The notes beneath the pieces are model-generated. The model worked only from the letters and a program-made list of their open reading frames with translations. It ran no database searches and was not told where the DNA came from. A program made the position numbers and the translations under genes. Below are positions 7,800-15,934 of a stretch of 28,428 nt of DNA, piece by piece; position 1 is the first letter of the stretch, and each line of letters starts with the position of its first letter. Origin of the DNA: Cloacimonetes bacterium UBA6081 (lineage in GTDB: Bacteria > Cloacimonadota > Cloacimonadia > Cloacimonadales > Cloacimonadaceae); the NCBI GenBank assembly GCA_002428685.1, contig DIXL01000062.1, forward strand, positions 1-28,428, given 5' to 3'.

Positions 7800-8033
7800 A
7801 TGGATATTGAAGCCAAAGTAAAACAGATAGTGATGGATAAGCTGGGTGTAGAAGAATCCCAGATAGTTCCGGAAGCTAACTTTATCGAAGACCTTCGTGC
7901 CGATTCCTTGGATACTGTGGAACTCGTTATGGCTTTCGAAGACGAATTCAGCCTCACCATTCCGGATGAGGATCAGGAAAAACTTCGCACCGTTGGTCAA
8001 GCCATCGATTACCTGAAGGAAAAACTGGGATAA
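7800..8033 (+). CDS. acpP: Acyl carrier protein
   Basis: This small acidic carrier shuttles acyl intermediates between the Fab enzymes. At 77 aa it has the usual length, with the phosphopantetheine attachment Ser36 in the ADSLDTVE motif (34-41) and acidic helices II and III. A strong AGGAGG at 7790-7795 precedes the ATG, as expected for an abundant protein. Two stable hairpins follow the stop before fabF begins, suggesting that its transcript may end or be processed separately. Confidence 0.97.
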   Translation: MDIEAKVKQIVMDKLGVEESQIVPEANFIEDLRADSLDTVELVMAFEDEFSLTIPDEDQEKLRTVGQAIDYLKEKLG

Positions 8034-8050
8034 TAGCAACCCCAAAACAC

Positions 8051-8095
8051 GTGGATCAATCCTGATAGCTTCAATGGTATCAGGATTGAATCCAC
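8051..8095 (+). other. Long stem-loop between acpP and fabF
   Basis: The left arm 8051-8067 pairs over its full 17 nt with 8078-8095, leaving a single bulged A on the right and a 10-nt loop (8068-8077). No T-run follows (ACTTTGCTTG), so it is not a classical intrinsic terminator. An RNA-processing or stabilising element is more likely. rnc (RNase III) lies downstream in the same gene string, so it is an obvious candidate processing enzyme, by inference. Confidence 0.6.
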
Positions 8096-8110
8096 ACTTT
8101 GCTTGCCCTA

Positions 8111-8138
8111 ATCTGAGACCTACGTGTCCGTTTCAGAT
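8111..8138 (+). other. Second stem-loop between acpP and fabF
   Basis: ATCTGAGAC (8111-8119) pairs with GTTTCAGAT (8130-8138), 9 bp including one G-T wobble, around a 10-nt loop. It lies 15 nt after the longer hairpin and 45 nt before the fabF start. Confidence 0.5.
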
Positions 8139-8182
8139 CGCGGCAATAAAGGTGTAGATAAATAATAGAAAATGAGGTTTTT

Positions 8183-9424
8183 ATGTCGAAAAGAAGAGTA
8201 GTAATAACTGGTATTGGAGCAATAACCCCTGTGGGACACAATGTTCAACAGACTTGGCAAAGCCTGATAAACGGCGTATCCGGAGTGGGAATAATCTCAC
8301 GCTACGACGCAACAGAACTTCCAGTTCACATAGCTGCAGAAGTAAAGAACTACAATCCCGAAGAACACTTTGATCATAAAGAAGTAAAGAAGCTGGATCT
8401 TTATGCACAATTTGCCATGATCGCTGCCAGAGAAGCTGTGACCGATGCAGGATTAACTGCCGGCACCTTTGATCCGGACAGGGTTGGCGTAATCACAGGA
8501 GCCGGTATTGGTGGCATTATGACCTTTGAAGAAGAATGCATCAAGTGCCACACCCAAGGTCCGCGCCGGATCAGTCCTTTTTTTATTCCCAAAATGATCG
8601 GCAACATAGCCGCAGCTCACATCAGCATTGAACACAATTTCAAAGGCATCAACTATAGCGTGATAAGTGCCTGTGCCAGTGCCAATCATGCCCTTGGTTC
8701 TGCCATGCGGGCAATCGTTTATGGAGATGCCGATATCGTAGTCAGCGGTGGCATGGAGGCAGCAGTTACGCCTTTGGCAGTGGGAGGTTTTTCTTCCATG
8801 CGAGCTCTTTCCACGCGCAACGATGATCCGGAAAAAGCTTCGCGTCCTTTTGATCTGGAACGGGACGGTTTTATCATGAGCGAAGGCTCTGCCATCCTGG
8901 TGTTGGAAGAGCTGGAACATGCCCTGGCACGTGGAGCCAAAATCTATGCCGAAATGGCAGGATATGGAGCCACAGGAGATGCCTATCACATCACTGCTCC
9001 CACCGAAGATGGAGAAGGCAGCTCCAGAGCTATGCTGATGGCATTGAAAGATGCAGGCATGCAGCCCACAGATATAGATTACATCAATGCTCATGGCACC
9101 TCCACTCCCTTGAATGACAAGGGCGAAACCATGGCTATCAAAAATGCGTTTGGCGATTATGCTTACAAGGTTAAAGTGAATTCCACCAAAAGCATGGTAG
9201 GCCACATGCTTGGAGCAGCCGCAGGAATTGAAGCCATCGTCTGTGTAAAAACCATTGAAACCGGCATTATCCATCCCACGATCAATCTTACGCATCCCGA
9301 TCCGGATTGTGATTTGGATTATACTCCCCACAAAGCCGTTCAGAAACAGGTTAATGCGGCTTTGTCCAATTCACTTGGCTTTGGTGGCCACAATTCTGCC
9401 ATCATTATCAAGCGCTACGTCTAA
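8183..9424 (+). CDS. fabF: Beta-ketoacyl-ACP synthase II (FabF)
   Basis: FabF is the elongating condensing enzyme, joining malonyl-ACP to a growing acyl-ACP. The 413-aa protein has the Cys-His-His triad of KAS I/II: C164 in ISACASANHA, H304 in NAHGTSTPLND, H341 in MVGHMLGAAAG. The conserved Lys336 lies in STKSMVGH. The C-terminal NSLGFGGHNS loop is also typical. The length fits FabF rather than the slightly shorter FabB. The ATG at 8183 follows GAGG at about 8173-8176. rnc follows closely, as in many bacteria. Confidence 0.97.
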   Translation: MSKRRVVITGIGAITPVGHNVQQTWQSLINGVSGVGIISRYDATELPVHIAAEVKNYNPEEHFDHKEVKKLDLYAQFAMIAAREAVTDAGLTAGTFDPDRVGVITGAGIGGIMTFEEECIKCHTQGPRRISPFFIPKMIGNIAAAHISIEHNFKGINYSVISACASANHALGSAMRAIVYGDADIVVSGGMEAAVTPLAVGGFSSMRALSTRNDDPEKASRPFDLERDGFIMSEGSAILVLEELEHALARGAKIYAEMAGYGATGDAYHITAPTEDGEGSSRAMLMALKDAGMQPTDIDYINAHGTSTPLNDKGETMAIKNAFGDYAYKVKVNSTKSMVGHMLGAAAGIEAIVCVKTIETGIIHPTINLTHPDPDCDLDYTPHKAVQKQVNAALSNSLGFGGHNSAIIIKRYV

Positions 9425-9455
9425 CCCCGGTTGATCTTTCCAGATGGAGAAACAG

Positions 9456-10223
9456 ATGAAATCTATCATCTCCCTGATCGTAGATTATTTTAGCGGGAAA
9501 AAGATCAGCGAGCAATATCCTAAATGGGAGAAAAGCCTTGTCCAGCTTCAAAAACGCCTGGATTACAACTTTCATGATCCTACTTTGCTCCACGCCGCTC
9601 TCACCCATAAATCCTATTTACGCAGGCGTTACGACGAGCATAAAGCTCCCTCGCCTTTTGAGCGCATGGAGTTTCTGGGCGATTCCATCCTGGGTTTCAT
9701 TATTAGCAAAGAGCTGTTTTCGCATCATCCCGACGAGCAGGAAGGCCAGCTTTCCAAACTGAAATCCAAAATTGTTTCCGAAACTTACCTGACTCTGAAA
9801 GCCAATGCTTTGGACCTGGGCAAGTATGTTTTGCTAAGCCCCGAAGAACAACAATCCGGAGGGGCAACCAAAGCATCAATCCTCTCGGACACCATGGAGG
9901 CCTTGATTTGTGCAATCTATCTGGATAGCGGGATATCGGCAGCAGGCAGGTTTATCCGCCATCACATTCTGGTGGATTACGAAGAAACCGTTACCCGCGA
10001 CGAACTGGTGAATTATAAAAGCATCCTGCAAGAACACATGCAAGGCAAAAATCAGGAACCTCCCCGCTATATTACCATTGCCGAAGAAGGCCCCGAACAC
10101 AACAAAACCTTCGTGGTGGAAGTGCGTTTGGGCAGCAGACTCCTCGGCACCGGCAAAGGCAGCACCAAGAAAAACGCCCATCAGGAGGCAGCCAGACTGG
10201 CCTGTCAGAAACTGGGAGTGTAG
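9456..10223 (+). CDS. rnc: Ribonuclease III
   Basis: RNase III cleaves double-stranded RNA, maturing rRNA precursors and some mRNAs. The 255-aa product has the nuclease signature ERMEFLGDSIL (69-79; E72 and D76 are catalytic) and the second metal site D145/E148 in SDTMEAL. A C-terminal double-stranded RNA-binding domain (about 183-254) carries the KNAHQEAARLA helix. An N-terminal extension of about 25 residues precedes the domain. The start at ATG 9456 is preferred because GGAGA ends 5 nt before it; an in-frame ATG at 9444 has no ribosome-binding site. The gene lies about 31 nt after fabF. It is the last gene of the block before the repeat island. Confidence 0.96.
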   Translation: MKSIISLIVDYFSGKKISEQYPKWEKSLVQLQKRLDYNFHDPTLLHAALTHKSYLRRRYDEHKAPSPFERMEFLGDSILGFIISKELFSHHPDEQEGQLSKLKSKIVSETYLTLKANALDLGKYVLLSPEEQQSGGATKASILSDTMEALICAIYLDSGISAAGRFIRHHILVDYEETVTRDELVNYKSILQEHMQGKNQEPPRYITIAEEGPEHNKTFVVEVRLGSRLLGTGKGSTKKNAHQEAARLACQKLGV

Positions 10224-10250
10224 CAATCACTATTTTCTCCAGATAATTCC

Positions 10251-10325
10251 CATAGATCACATAGATCACATAGATCACATAGATCACATAGATCACATAG
10301 ATCACATAGATCACATAGATCACAT
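10251..10325 (+). repeat. Tandem array of a 9-bp unit (CATAGATCA), eight copies
   Basis: Eight perfect head-to-tail copies of CATAGATCA occupy 10251-10322, with a three-base partial copy after. Each unit contains one GATC, so eight GATC sites occur at exact 9-bp intervals. It lies 27 nt after the rnc stop in non-coding DNA. It has no spacers, so it is not CRISPR. Perfect identity implies recent slippage expansion. By length it is a variable-number tandem repeat candidate. Confidence 0.97.
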
Positions 10326-10353
10326 TTGGCAGACCGTTGCACATAAAGAAGTA

Positions 10354-10495
10354 TGTCGTTCCCGCGGAGGCGGGAATCCAGCCCTGATTAATCCTGAAGG
10401 GATGCCATATACATCATATTGATAGATAAGCAATTTCATAGTGCTCACCAAAACTTTTTTTACATGCCTGGATTCCCGCCTCCGCGGGAACGACA
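10354..10495. repeat. Perfect 28-bp inverted repeat pair of REP/MITE type
   Basis: Positions 10354-10381 and 10468-10495 are exact reverse complements over 28 bp, separated by 86 bp. Each arm is itself palindromic, with TTCCCGC and GCGGGAA flanking GGAG. This resembles the widespread TTCCCGC-N4-GCGGGAAT family of repetitive extragenic palindromes, seen in neisserial dRS3-like elements and many other genomes. The two arms in opposite orientation resemble a BIME or a miniature transposable element. The 86-bp interior has no gene. No transposase is nearby. Confidence 0.9.
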
Positions 10496-10555
10496 GCAAA
10501 TTGTTGCTTTGTGCACTGGTCTCTTTATTCATCCCCTGTTTGCTCTCCCCCATAA

Positions 10556-10624
10556 GCATTCCCATATCATTCCCATATCAATCCCAATATTATTGAGAAT
10601 GATATGGAAATGATATGGCAATGC
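10556..10624. repeat. Near-palindrome built from ATTCCCATATC units
   Basis: Arms 10556-10580 and 10600-10624 pair over 25 positions with two mismatches, around a 19-nt spacer. The left arm consists of two copies of ATTCCCATATC; the right arm carries the complementary ATGATATGG copies. As RNA it would be a very stable hairpin on either strand. It could act as a barrier or bidirectional terminator, but no T-run follows directly. It may also be a degraded mobile repeat. Confidence 0.7.
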
Positions 10625-10698
10625 AAGCAGGTGAAGTAGGCAGCTTTTTTTTAGTTGATATGCCAAGACTTCGTAATAATCTTATCCGAGTAAATAAA

Positions 10699-10731
10699 CA
10701 AAGCCCCAGGTTTTTTACACCCGGGGCTTTG
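10699..10731 (-). terminator. Rho-independent terminator of the giant secreted-protein gene
   Basis: CAAAGCCCC(A)GG at 10699-10710 pairs with CC(C)GGGGCTTTG at 10720-10731, a 12-position stem with one mismatch and a 9-nt loop. Read on the minus strand it is followed by TTTATTTACTC, a T-rich tail, about 70 nt after the stop of the minus-strand gene. It could also stop plus-strand transcription from rnc, though that tail is less T-rich. Confidence 0.8.
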
Positions 10732-10751
10732 CAATTTGCAATTAACTTATT

Positions 10752-10802
10752 AACCTGTTAACCGGCTATTTTACAAACCCGTTAACCTGCTAACCCGTTA
10801 AC
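10752..10802. repeat. Short iterated AACCYGTTAACC repeats
   Basis: Three GTTAAC palindromes (10757-10762, 10781-10786, 10797-10802) sit in imperfect copies of AACC(T/C)GTTAACC. They lie between the terminator and the stop codon of the large minus-strand gene, so they fall in its 3' untranslated region. No function is evident. Confidence 0.55.
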
Positions 10803-13800
10803 TATTTCATCATGATCATTTTCTTGGTGCTGCTATATTTGCCGGCATTCATTTTGTAGTAATAAACACCGCTGGATACAGCGCGACCGTTTCCATCAGT
10901 TCCATTCCACACTATGCTATGGTTTCCAGCTTCCTTGGTGTCATTAACCAGGGTTTTCACCAGCTGGCCTTTGACGTTGTAGATCTGGATGCTAACAGGT
11001 GTATTTGCGTTCACACTGTAGCTGATAGTGGTTTCGGGATTGAAGGGATTGGGGAAGTTATTGTTAAGCGCAGTGGCTATCACAGGAACAATTGGGTCTT
11101 CGTTGTCGGTTCCACCGATGGTTACATCGTCAACCATGAAAATCCATGCATCGTCAGAAAGGCATTGGATTCCGATATAGATGGGACCGGTCTGAGTGAT
11201 TGCATAGGTGAATTCAGTCCATTCAAGAGGAGCCTGGACATAGTTGGCACCGCTGATGAAGGTGAAGTTATTGGGGTCGGTTCCAGTAGTGGATACGCCA
11301 ACCTTGAATCTTTCCAATCCATACTCATCAGTGAGTGAACGTGCCCAGAACTTGATGGATGTGGCATCCGTAACTTGAGGACTAATCATCCAGTCATTAT
11401 TAGGACCAGTTCCGTATGGAGGTATTTTGCTGGCGATTGCAACAGCAAACTTCGATCCGGTATGAGCGGTGAAGGTAGTGATTGGAGGTGTGGTTGAGGC
11501 AGGGTTGAACACCATGAATGCCATAGCAGCACCACTGCCGGGCCAGGTAACATCTTCCATGGGATAAGTGACACTCTGGTCAACATCTACATTTGTCCAG
11601 GGGGCAAACGTTGTGGCGAAATCAGCATAGGTTTCAAAGCTGTCCACAAACAGGTTGCCGGAGGCAGGAAGTTGGAAGTTCACAGTTGTGGTTTGGCCGG
11701 TTACCACAATTACGCCTGTTTGAGTTACAGAGCTGTAATTGGGATGCGTGGCAGTTACGCTGTGAGTTCCTTGTTGCACTGTCAAGCTGTAAGCACCGCT
11801 GGCATTTGTGGTAGCAGAAACAGTTCCGCAAATAACTGTTGCGCCACTGATGGCTTGGTTTTGCATATTGCGGACGATACCGGCAATGGTTCCAATCTGA
11901 TTGCTTCTGTAAAGCGGATTGGAGAATGCAGGAATTGCTAATGCTCCAGCAGTATAAACAGCTTTCACAGCCCATCTGTAGGTGCCATCAGGCAGACTAC
12001 TCCAACCAGTATCTTGATGGCCGGTTGCGGTGATGGGATCGGCAGTGAGGCTGGTCCAGGCTGTTTCATTGGTTTCCTGGCCTTGAATTAAACGCCATAC
12101 TTTGTAGCCTGTAAGGGCACGATCGCTATTATAATCCACAGGATGGATTGCTTTGGCAACCAGAGCACCAGCATCGGCTGTAAGTTCTGGAGCTGCGGTA
12201 GGAGCACTGTAACCAACATAACCTCTGATATTCCAATTGTAGGTTAATTCGTCATTCACACCGGTAAGGGTAGTCCAGGCACCCTGCCAATACATCATAT
12301 TACCAAATCCTTCATCCTGAGGACCGGCATCGCAGCCAGCAGGGTAACCGCTGGTTACATTACAGCGATAGCCAAACCACAGCTCACCGTTAGGAACGGT
12401 AACAGGAGTGGTTAGGATAACTGTATTATACTGATCCAAAGTAGGTGTGAAGGCTTGATCTACAACCTGTGTAGCAGGAGCAGTGGCAGTGCCGCCAGTC
12501 CATACACGGGCACTGAAAGTTCCAGCTTGGGCAGGCCACAGGTCAAGAGCATAAAGGCTCATACCCTGATAGTCGGCCAAGGCAGTTGCGGGGAAGCGGA
12601 TGGCGACGTCAAAATCAGCTGCACCGCCGGTTCCGATACTGTCGTCGTTGTCGCCACAATAGGAAATCCATTCACCACCTGCGGTTCCGGGAGCCATCCA
12701 GGTTACGTTTACATTGGCACCTGCTTCCACAGCTTGCACTGCCGCGGCAGGAAGGGTGATTTCGGTCATTACGAAGTCCTGGGTGGTGGTTTGCATTCCG
12801 GTAATCACCACGCCGGCTTGGGTGGCGGTTTGATAGCTGGCTTTGGCACAGGTAACGGTATAAGTTCCTGCATAAACGCCAAAGCTATACACACCGCTGG
12901 CATTGGAAACACCACTGTAATCACCGGCTGTTACGGTTGCACCAGCTACGGGGAGGTTGGTTCCAAATTCAGTAACGGTTCCAGTTAAGGTTCCCATCAT
13001 GCCTTTGTGAATTTCATTGGAGAAGGCAGGAGTGGAATAAACACCATTGGTGTAAGCAGCTTTTACTGCGAATTTATAAACACCGGAGGGCAGAGGCTGC
13101 CAGGTGTTATCTACATAAGTTGTAGGTGTGATGTTGCTGGGGGTAAGGCTGGTCCACAAAGCTTCATCGCCTTGGTTGGCAGCCAGTAAACGCCAAACTT
13201 TGTAACCAAGCATGGTGCGGTCGTTGTTGGCCACAGAGAGGGCGGGTTCGCTGAGTTTGGGATTGGCAACCATTGCACGGCTGCCAGGAAGGGTAGGATA
13301 GCTGACAGGCAGCTTAACTGCAGACTGATTTGCGCTTAAAAGCTCATCAGAATTGAACTTAAGCAGGCCTGTAGGGCTGGCGATGGACACATCGTCCATG
13401 AACCAAACATACCACATGCCATCGCTGGTGGTATTGGGATCATCGGCATGCCAGGCAATCTTGATTTGCTGGCCGGCATAGGAAGCCAAATTCACAGTGA
13501 TAGGAGTGGCATAGTAGTTCCAGCCACCGGTTAGGGCGGTTGCATCCCAAACGGGGGTCCAGGTTGTGCCATTATCGGTGGATACTTTCACATAATAATG
13601 GTCGTTATTTGCAGAGCCAAGGAACACATAGCTCCAGAAAGTAAGCATTCCAGCAGGAGGACAGGCAAACTGTGGCGTCATAAGCCATTCATCCTGGTGG
13701 TTGTAGCTCCAGAACATACCGGTTTGTTTTTCACCGGTGTGTGGTGGTACAGCAGGAGTAAGGGCTACTGTGCCAAGATGGCACCAGGTTGGGGCTACGC

Positions 13801-15934
13801 CCGTGGTTCCGGCAGCACTGGTATCAGTGATGATCTGAGTCCAATCGGTAGGCGGGAAGGCAGTGCCTTCAAAGCCTTCCGTGATGCCGGTGGCACCAGG
13901 ATTAGGAGCTTGCCAGGTTAGGGTTACATTGGTGAAATTGGCAGCTTCTGCGGCAACCACACCATAGGGCGGATAGGCCATTTCGTTCACCGTAATGTTG
14001 CCCATATTTACATCGGTGGTGCCAACAACAACCGTTCCTGTCGCGCCTTGATAGCCTGTGGCATTGGCAACGTAGTTATAGGTTTGGCTGGCAAACACAC
14101 CGGTGATGGTGAAGTTACCAGTGGCATTGGTGGTGGCAGTGTAGGGTTCATAACCGCTTAAAGCGATTGTAGCATCAGCAATACCAACCGTGGGTGCATC
14201 GCTGCCCACAATTTTACCGGTAACGGTAACCTGTGGAAGCAAGGCAATGGTGAGATTAAGGGTGGTAGTTTGGTCTTCCACAATGGTTGCAGGCAGGGTT
14301 ACAGCGGTGTAGCCATGTTTTGTGGCAGTAATTTGTTGCACGCCTTCTGCAATATAGGGGAAGCTATAGGTGCCATTGGCTCCGGTGGTGTAGGTTAGGG
14401 TACTGTTGGCCACTGTAACTGTGGCTCCTTCCAGAGGAGTAGTTCCTACACTGACGGTTCCTTGCAAAGCACCCATGCCTTCAGTTATAAAGAAGAAGGT
14501 GGTCTTGGGGAAAGCACCGGTTGCCGTTGCAGCAGCTGGAGCGGCAGGATCGTAATCGATGGTGTCGCTATACAGATTGAGTGCTCTGTTGGTGCCGATT
14601 GTTTGGGTTACAAACACATCACTGGGAGAATAATACTCTGTATCCATAGGACGTTCCACCAGCACCACAAGGTTTCCTCCGCCATAGGGGAAGGGGGTGG
14701 TGAGGGTGATGTTGATATTATTTGCACCGATAGGATAGTTTACTGTTCCATTAAACACCTGAGTAAGCTGAGTGGAGGGAATCCAGCCGGCGGACAGGTC
14801 TGTAAGAGTGGTTTCGCCAACCCAGATATTGGTAGGCTTATTAGGCAGGTTGGTGGCGAAGTTATTATAGAACTGAATACCGGTAAGCAAGCCACCGATA
14901 TTAAGTTCGTTGGCATAATACAGGCTTTCAAACAGGCTGTTCTTATAATACATATCCACAGGGTAACGGCCCGTGGAACCACCGGTACCAACGGTAACGG
15001 CCACAATACCAGCTTCTTGCACTTCCACGGGGTAGTTTGCAGTCTGATTATTGGTGGCAATTTCGTCGCCGGTAAGCTCTACTTTACCATACAGGTAGGT
15101 GGGGCCAACAGTTGTGGGAGTCCACGGAATAGTAAAGGTGAGAGTTTCCTGAGGCTGGATGGCTGTGCCAGGAGCACTGGCAATCAGGACATCGCCTTCT
15201 TTCATCAGTTTTACGGTGTAGGTGTTTTGCGCCACACTGCCGTTATTCTTTACAGTAATATTGTAATTCCAAGCACTTTGAGCACTGGGAGTGGTATTAC
15301 CGCTTATAGTAAGGCAACCAAGATCATTAGTGATCATTTGTCCGGTGTAAACGAAAGTGGTTTTGGGGAATTGACCGGAAACTGTAGGAGTGGTAGGAGG
15401 TGCTGCTGGATCATACAAAGTGGTATCACTTTGATTATTCAGCGCACGGTTGGTTCCGACCGTTTGGCATTGAAAGTAGTCCGAGGGACTGAAATACTCA
15501 GTGTCCATGGGACGATTTACAAACATAACCAAGTTACCACCAGTGTAAGCAAAGGGGGTGGTAAAGTTTATGTTAATAGTGTTGGCACCGATTGGATAAT
15601 CCACCACACCATCAAACACAAGAGTCAGCTGGGTTGAGGGAATATAAGCTGATAGTGCTGTTTGAGTGGTGGTTCCAAGCCAAATTTTGGTTGGTTTACT
15701 GGGAAGATTGGTGGCAAAGTTATTATAGAACTTTACTCCGCTAATCGTTCCAGATACAAATCCAAGCTCATCGGGGTAGTATAGGCATTGAAAAATCGAG
15801 TTTTTCCAATACATATCCACCGGGACGCGAGCAGTCTGATCGCCGGCACCTATGGTTACTTCTGTTGCGTTTAGCACAGAAGCCACAAGGCCGAGCATGA
15901 ATATCATCACGAGGAGTAATGATAATCTTTTCAT
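10802..15934 (-). CDS. Giant secreted modular adhesin-like protein with C-terminal sorting domain
   Basis: The product is 1710 aa and starts at ATG 15934 after AGGAG. The first 23 or so residues are a signal peptide (KRLSLLLVMIFMLGLVASV). Modules in order: beta-sandwich A at about 25-195, a CARDB-like linker, a second copy of A at about 310-482, and two carboxypeptidase-regulatory-like domains (485-646). Then come a Cleaved-Adhesin/MAM-like domain (about 658-851), a fibronectin-like unit (about 901-978), another regulatory-like domain (981-1058), and an unassigned beta domain (1065-1241). The fibronectin-like unit repeats at about 1268-1341, a fourth regulatory-like domain lies at about 1345-1421, and a second Cleaved-Adhesin-like domain at about 1428-1608. 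The last 90 residues hold NFPNPFNPET and a FlgD-like fold ending in MIMMK, a type IX-type sorting/anchoring signal. No catalytic motif is visible; surface adhesion or glycan binding is inferred. Confidence 0.88.
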   Translation of the reverse strand: MKRLSLLLVMIFMLGLVASVLNATEVTIGAGDQTARVPVDMYWKNSIFQCLYYPDELGFVSGTISGVKFYNNFATNLPSKPTKIWLGTTTQTALSAYIPSTQLTLVFDGVVDYPIGANTININFTTPFAYTGGNLVMFVNRPMDTEYFSPSDYFQCQTVGTNRALNNQSDTTLYDPAAPPTTPTVSGQFPKTTFVYTGQMITNDLGCLTISGNTTPSAQSAWNYNITVKNNGSVAQNTYTVKLMKEGDVLIASAPGTAIQPQETLTFTIPWTPTTVGPTYLYGKVELTGDEIATNNQTANYPVEVQEAGIVAVTVGTGGSTGRYPVDMYYKNSLFESLYYANELNIGGLLTGIQFYNNFATNLPNKPTNIWVGETTLTDLSAGWIPSTQLTQVFNGTVNYPIGANNINITLTTPFPYGGGNLVVLVERPMDTEYYSPSDVFVTQTIGTNRALNLYSDTIDYDPAAPAAATATGAFPKTTFFFITEGMGALQGTVSVGTTPLEGATVTVANSTLTYTTGANGTYSFPYIAEGVQQITATKHGYTAVTLPATIVEDQTTTLNLTIALLPQVTVTGKIVGSDAPTVGIADATIALSGYEPYTATTNATGNFTITGVFASQTYNYVANATGYQGATGTVVVGTTDVNMGNITVNEMAYPPYGVVAAEAANFTNVTLTWQAPNPGATGITEGFEGTAFPPTDWTQIITDTSAAGTTGVAPTWCHLGTVALTPAVPPHTGEKQTGMFWSYNHQDEWLMTPQFACPPAGMLTFWSYVFLGSANNDHYYVKVSTDNGTTWTPVWDATALTGGWNYYATPITVNLASYAGQQIKIAWHADDPNTTSDGMWYVWFMDDVSIASPTGLLKFNSDELLSANQSAVKLPVSYPTLPGSRAMVANPKLSEPALSVANNDRTMLGYKVWRLLAANQGDEALWTSLTPSNITPTTYVDNTWQPLPSGVYKFAVKAAYTNGVYSTPAFSNEIHKGMMGTLTGTVTEFGTNLPVAGATVTAGDYSGVSNASGVYSFGVYAGTYTVTCAKASYQTATQAGVVITGMQTTTQDFVMTEITLPAAAVQAVEAGANVNVTWMAPGTAGGEWISYCGDNDDSIGTGGAADFDVAIRFPATALADYQGMSLYALDLWPAQAGTFSARVWTGGTATAPATQVVDQAFTPTLDQYNTVILTTPVTVPNGELWFGYRCNVTSGYPAGCDAGPQDEGFGNMMYWQGAWTTLTGVNDELTYNWNIRGYVGYSAPTAAPELTADAGALVAKAIHPVDYNSDRALTGYKVWRLIQGQETNETAWTSLTADPITATGHQDTGWSSLPDGTYRWAVKAVYTAGALAIPAFSNPLYRSNQIGTIAGIVRNMQNQAISGATVICGTVSATTNASGAYSLTVQQGTHSVTATHPNYSSVTQTGVIVVTGQTTTVNFQLPASGNLFVDSFETYADFATTFAPWTNVDVDQSVTYPMEDVTWPGSGAAMAFMVFNPASTTPPITTFTAHTGSKFAVAIASKIPPYGTGPNNDWMISPQVTDATSIKFWARSLTDEYGLERFKVGVSTTGTDPNNFTFISGANYVQAPLEWTEFTYAITQTGPIYIGIQCLSDDAWIFMVDDVTIGGTDNEDPIVPVIATALNNNFPNPFNPETTISYSVNANTPVSIQIYNVKGQLVKTLVNDTKEAGNHSIVWNGTDGNGRAVSSGVYYYKMNAGKYSSTKKMIMMK

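Noticed and set aside
8051..8095. Intrinsic terminator after acpP
   Set aside because: The stem is strong but no T-run follows, and fabF continues the operon, so it is described as a processing or stability element instead.
8453..9331. 292-codon minus-strand frame opposite fabF
   Set aside because: Antisense shadow of a conserved gene; composition is rich in His, Cys and Gly with no recognisable domain.
10251..10495. CRISPR-like repeats
   Set aside because: The tandem units have no spacers, and the 28-bp copies are one inverted pair, not a direct-repeat array; no cas genes.
10078..10565. Open frames through the 9-bp array and the inverted repeats (repeating HID or VIY, and FPRRRESR/FPPPRERH strings)
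   Set aside because: They are translations of repetitive DNA, a known source of spurious proteins; no ribosome-binding site or other coding sign.
14462..15637. 391-codon plus-strand frame opposite the giant secreted-protein gene
   Set aside because: It is antisense to a convincing gene with domain structure, and its product is Gly/Ser/Ile-rich without any motif.
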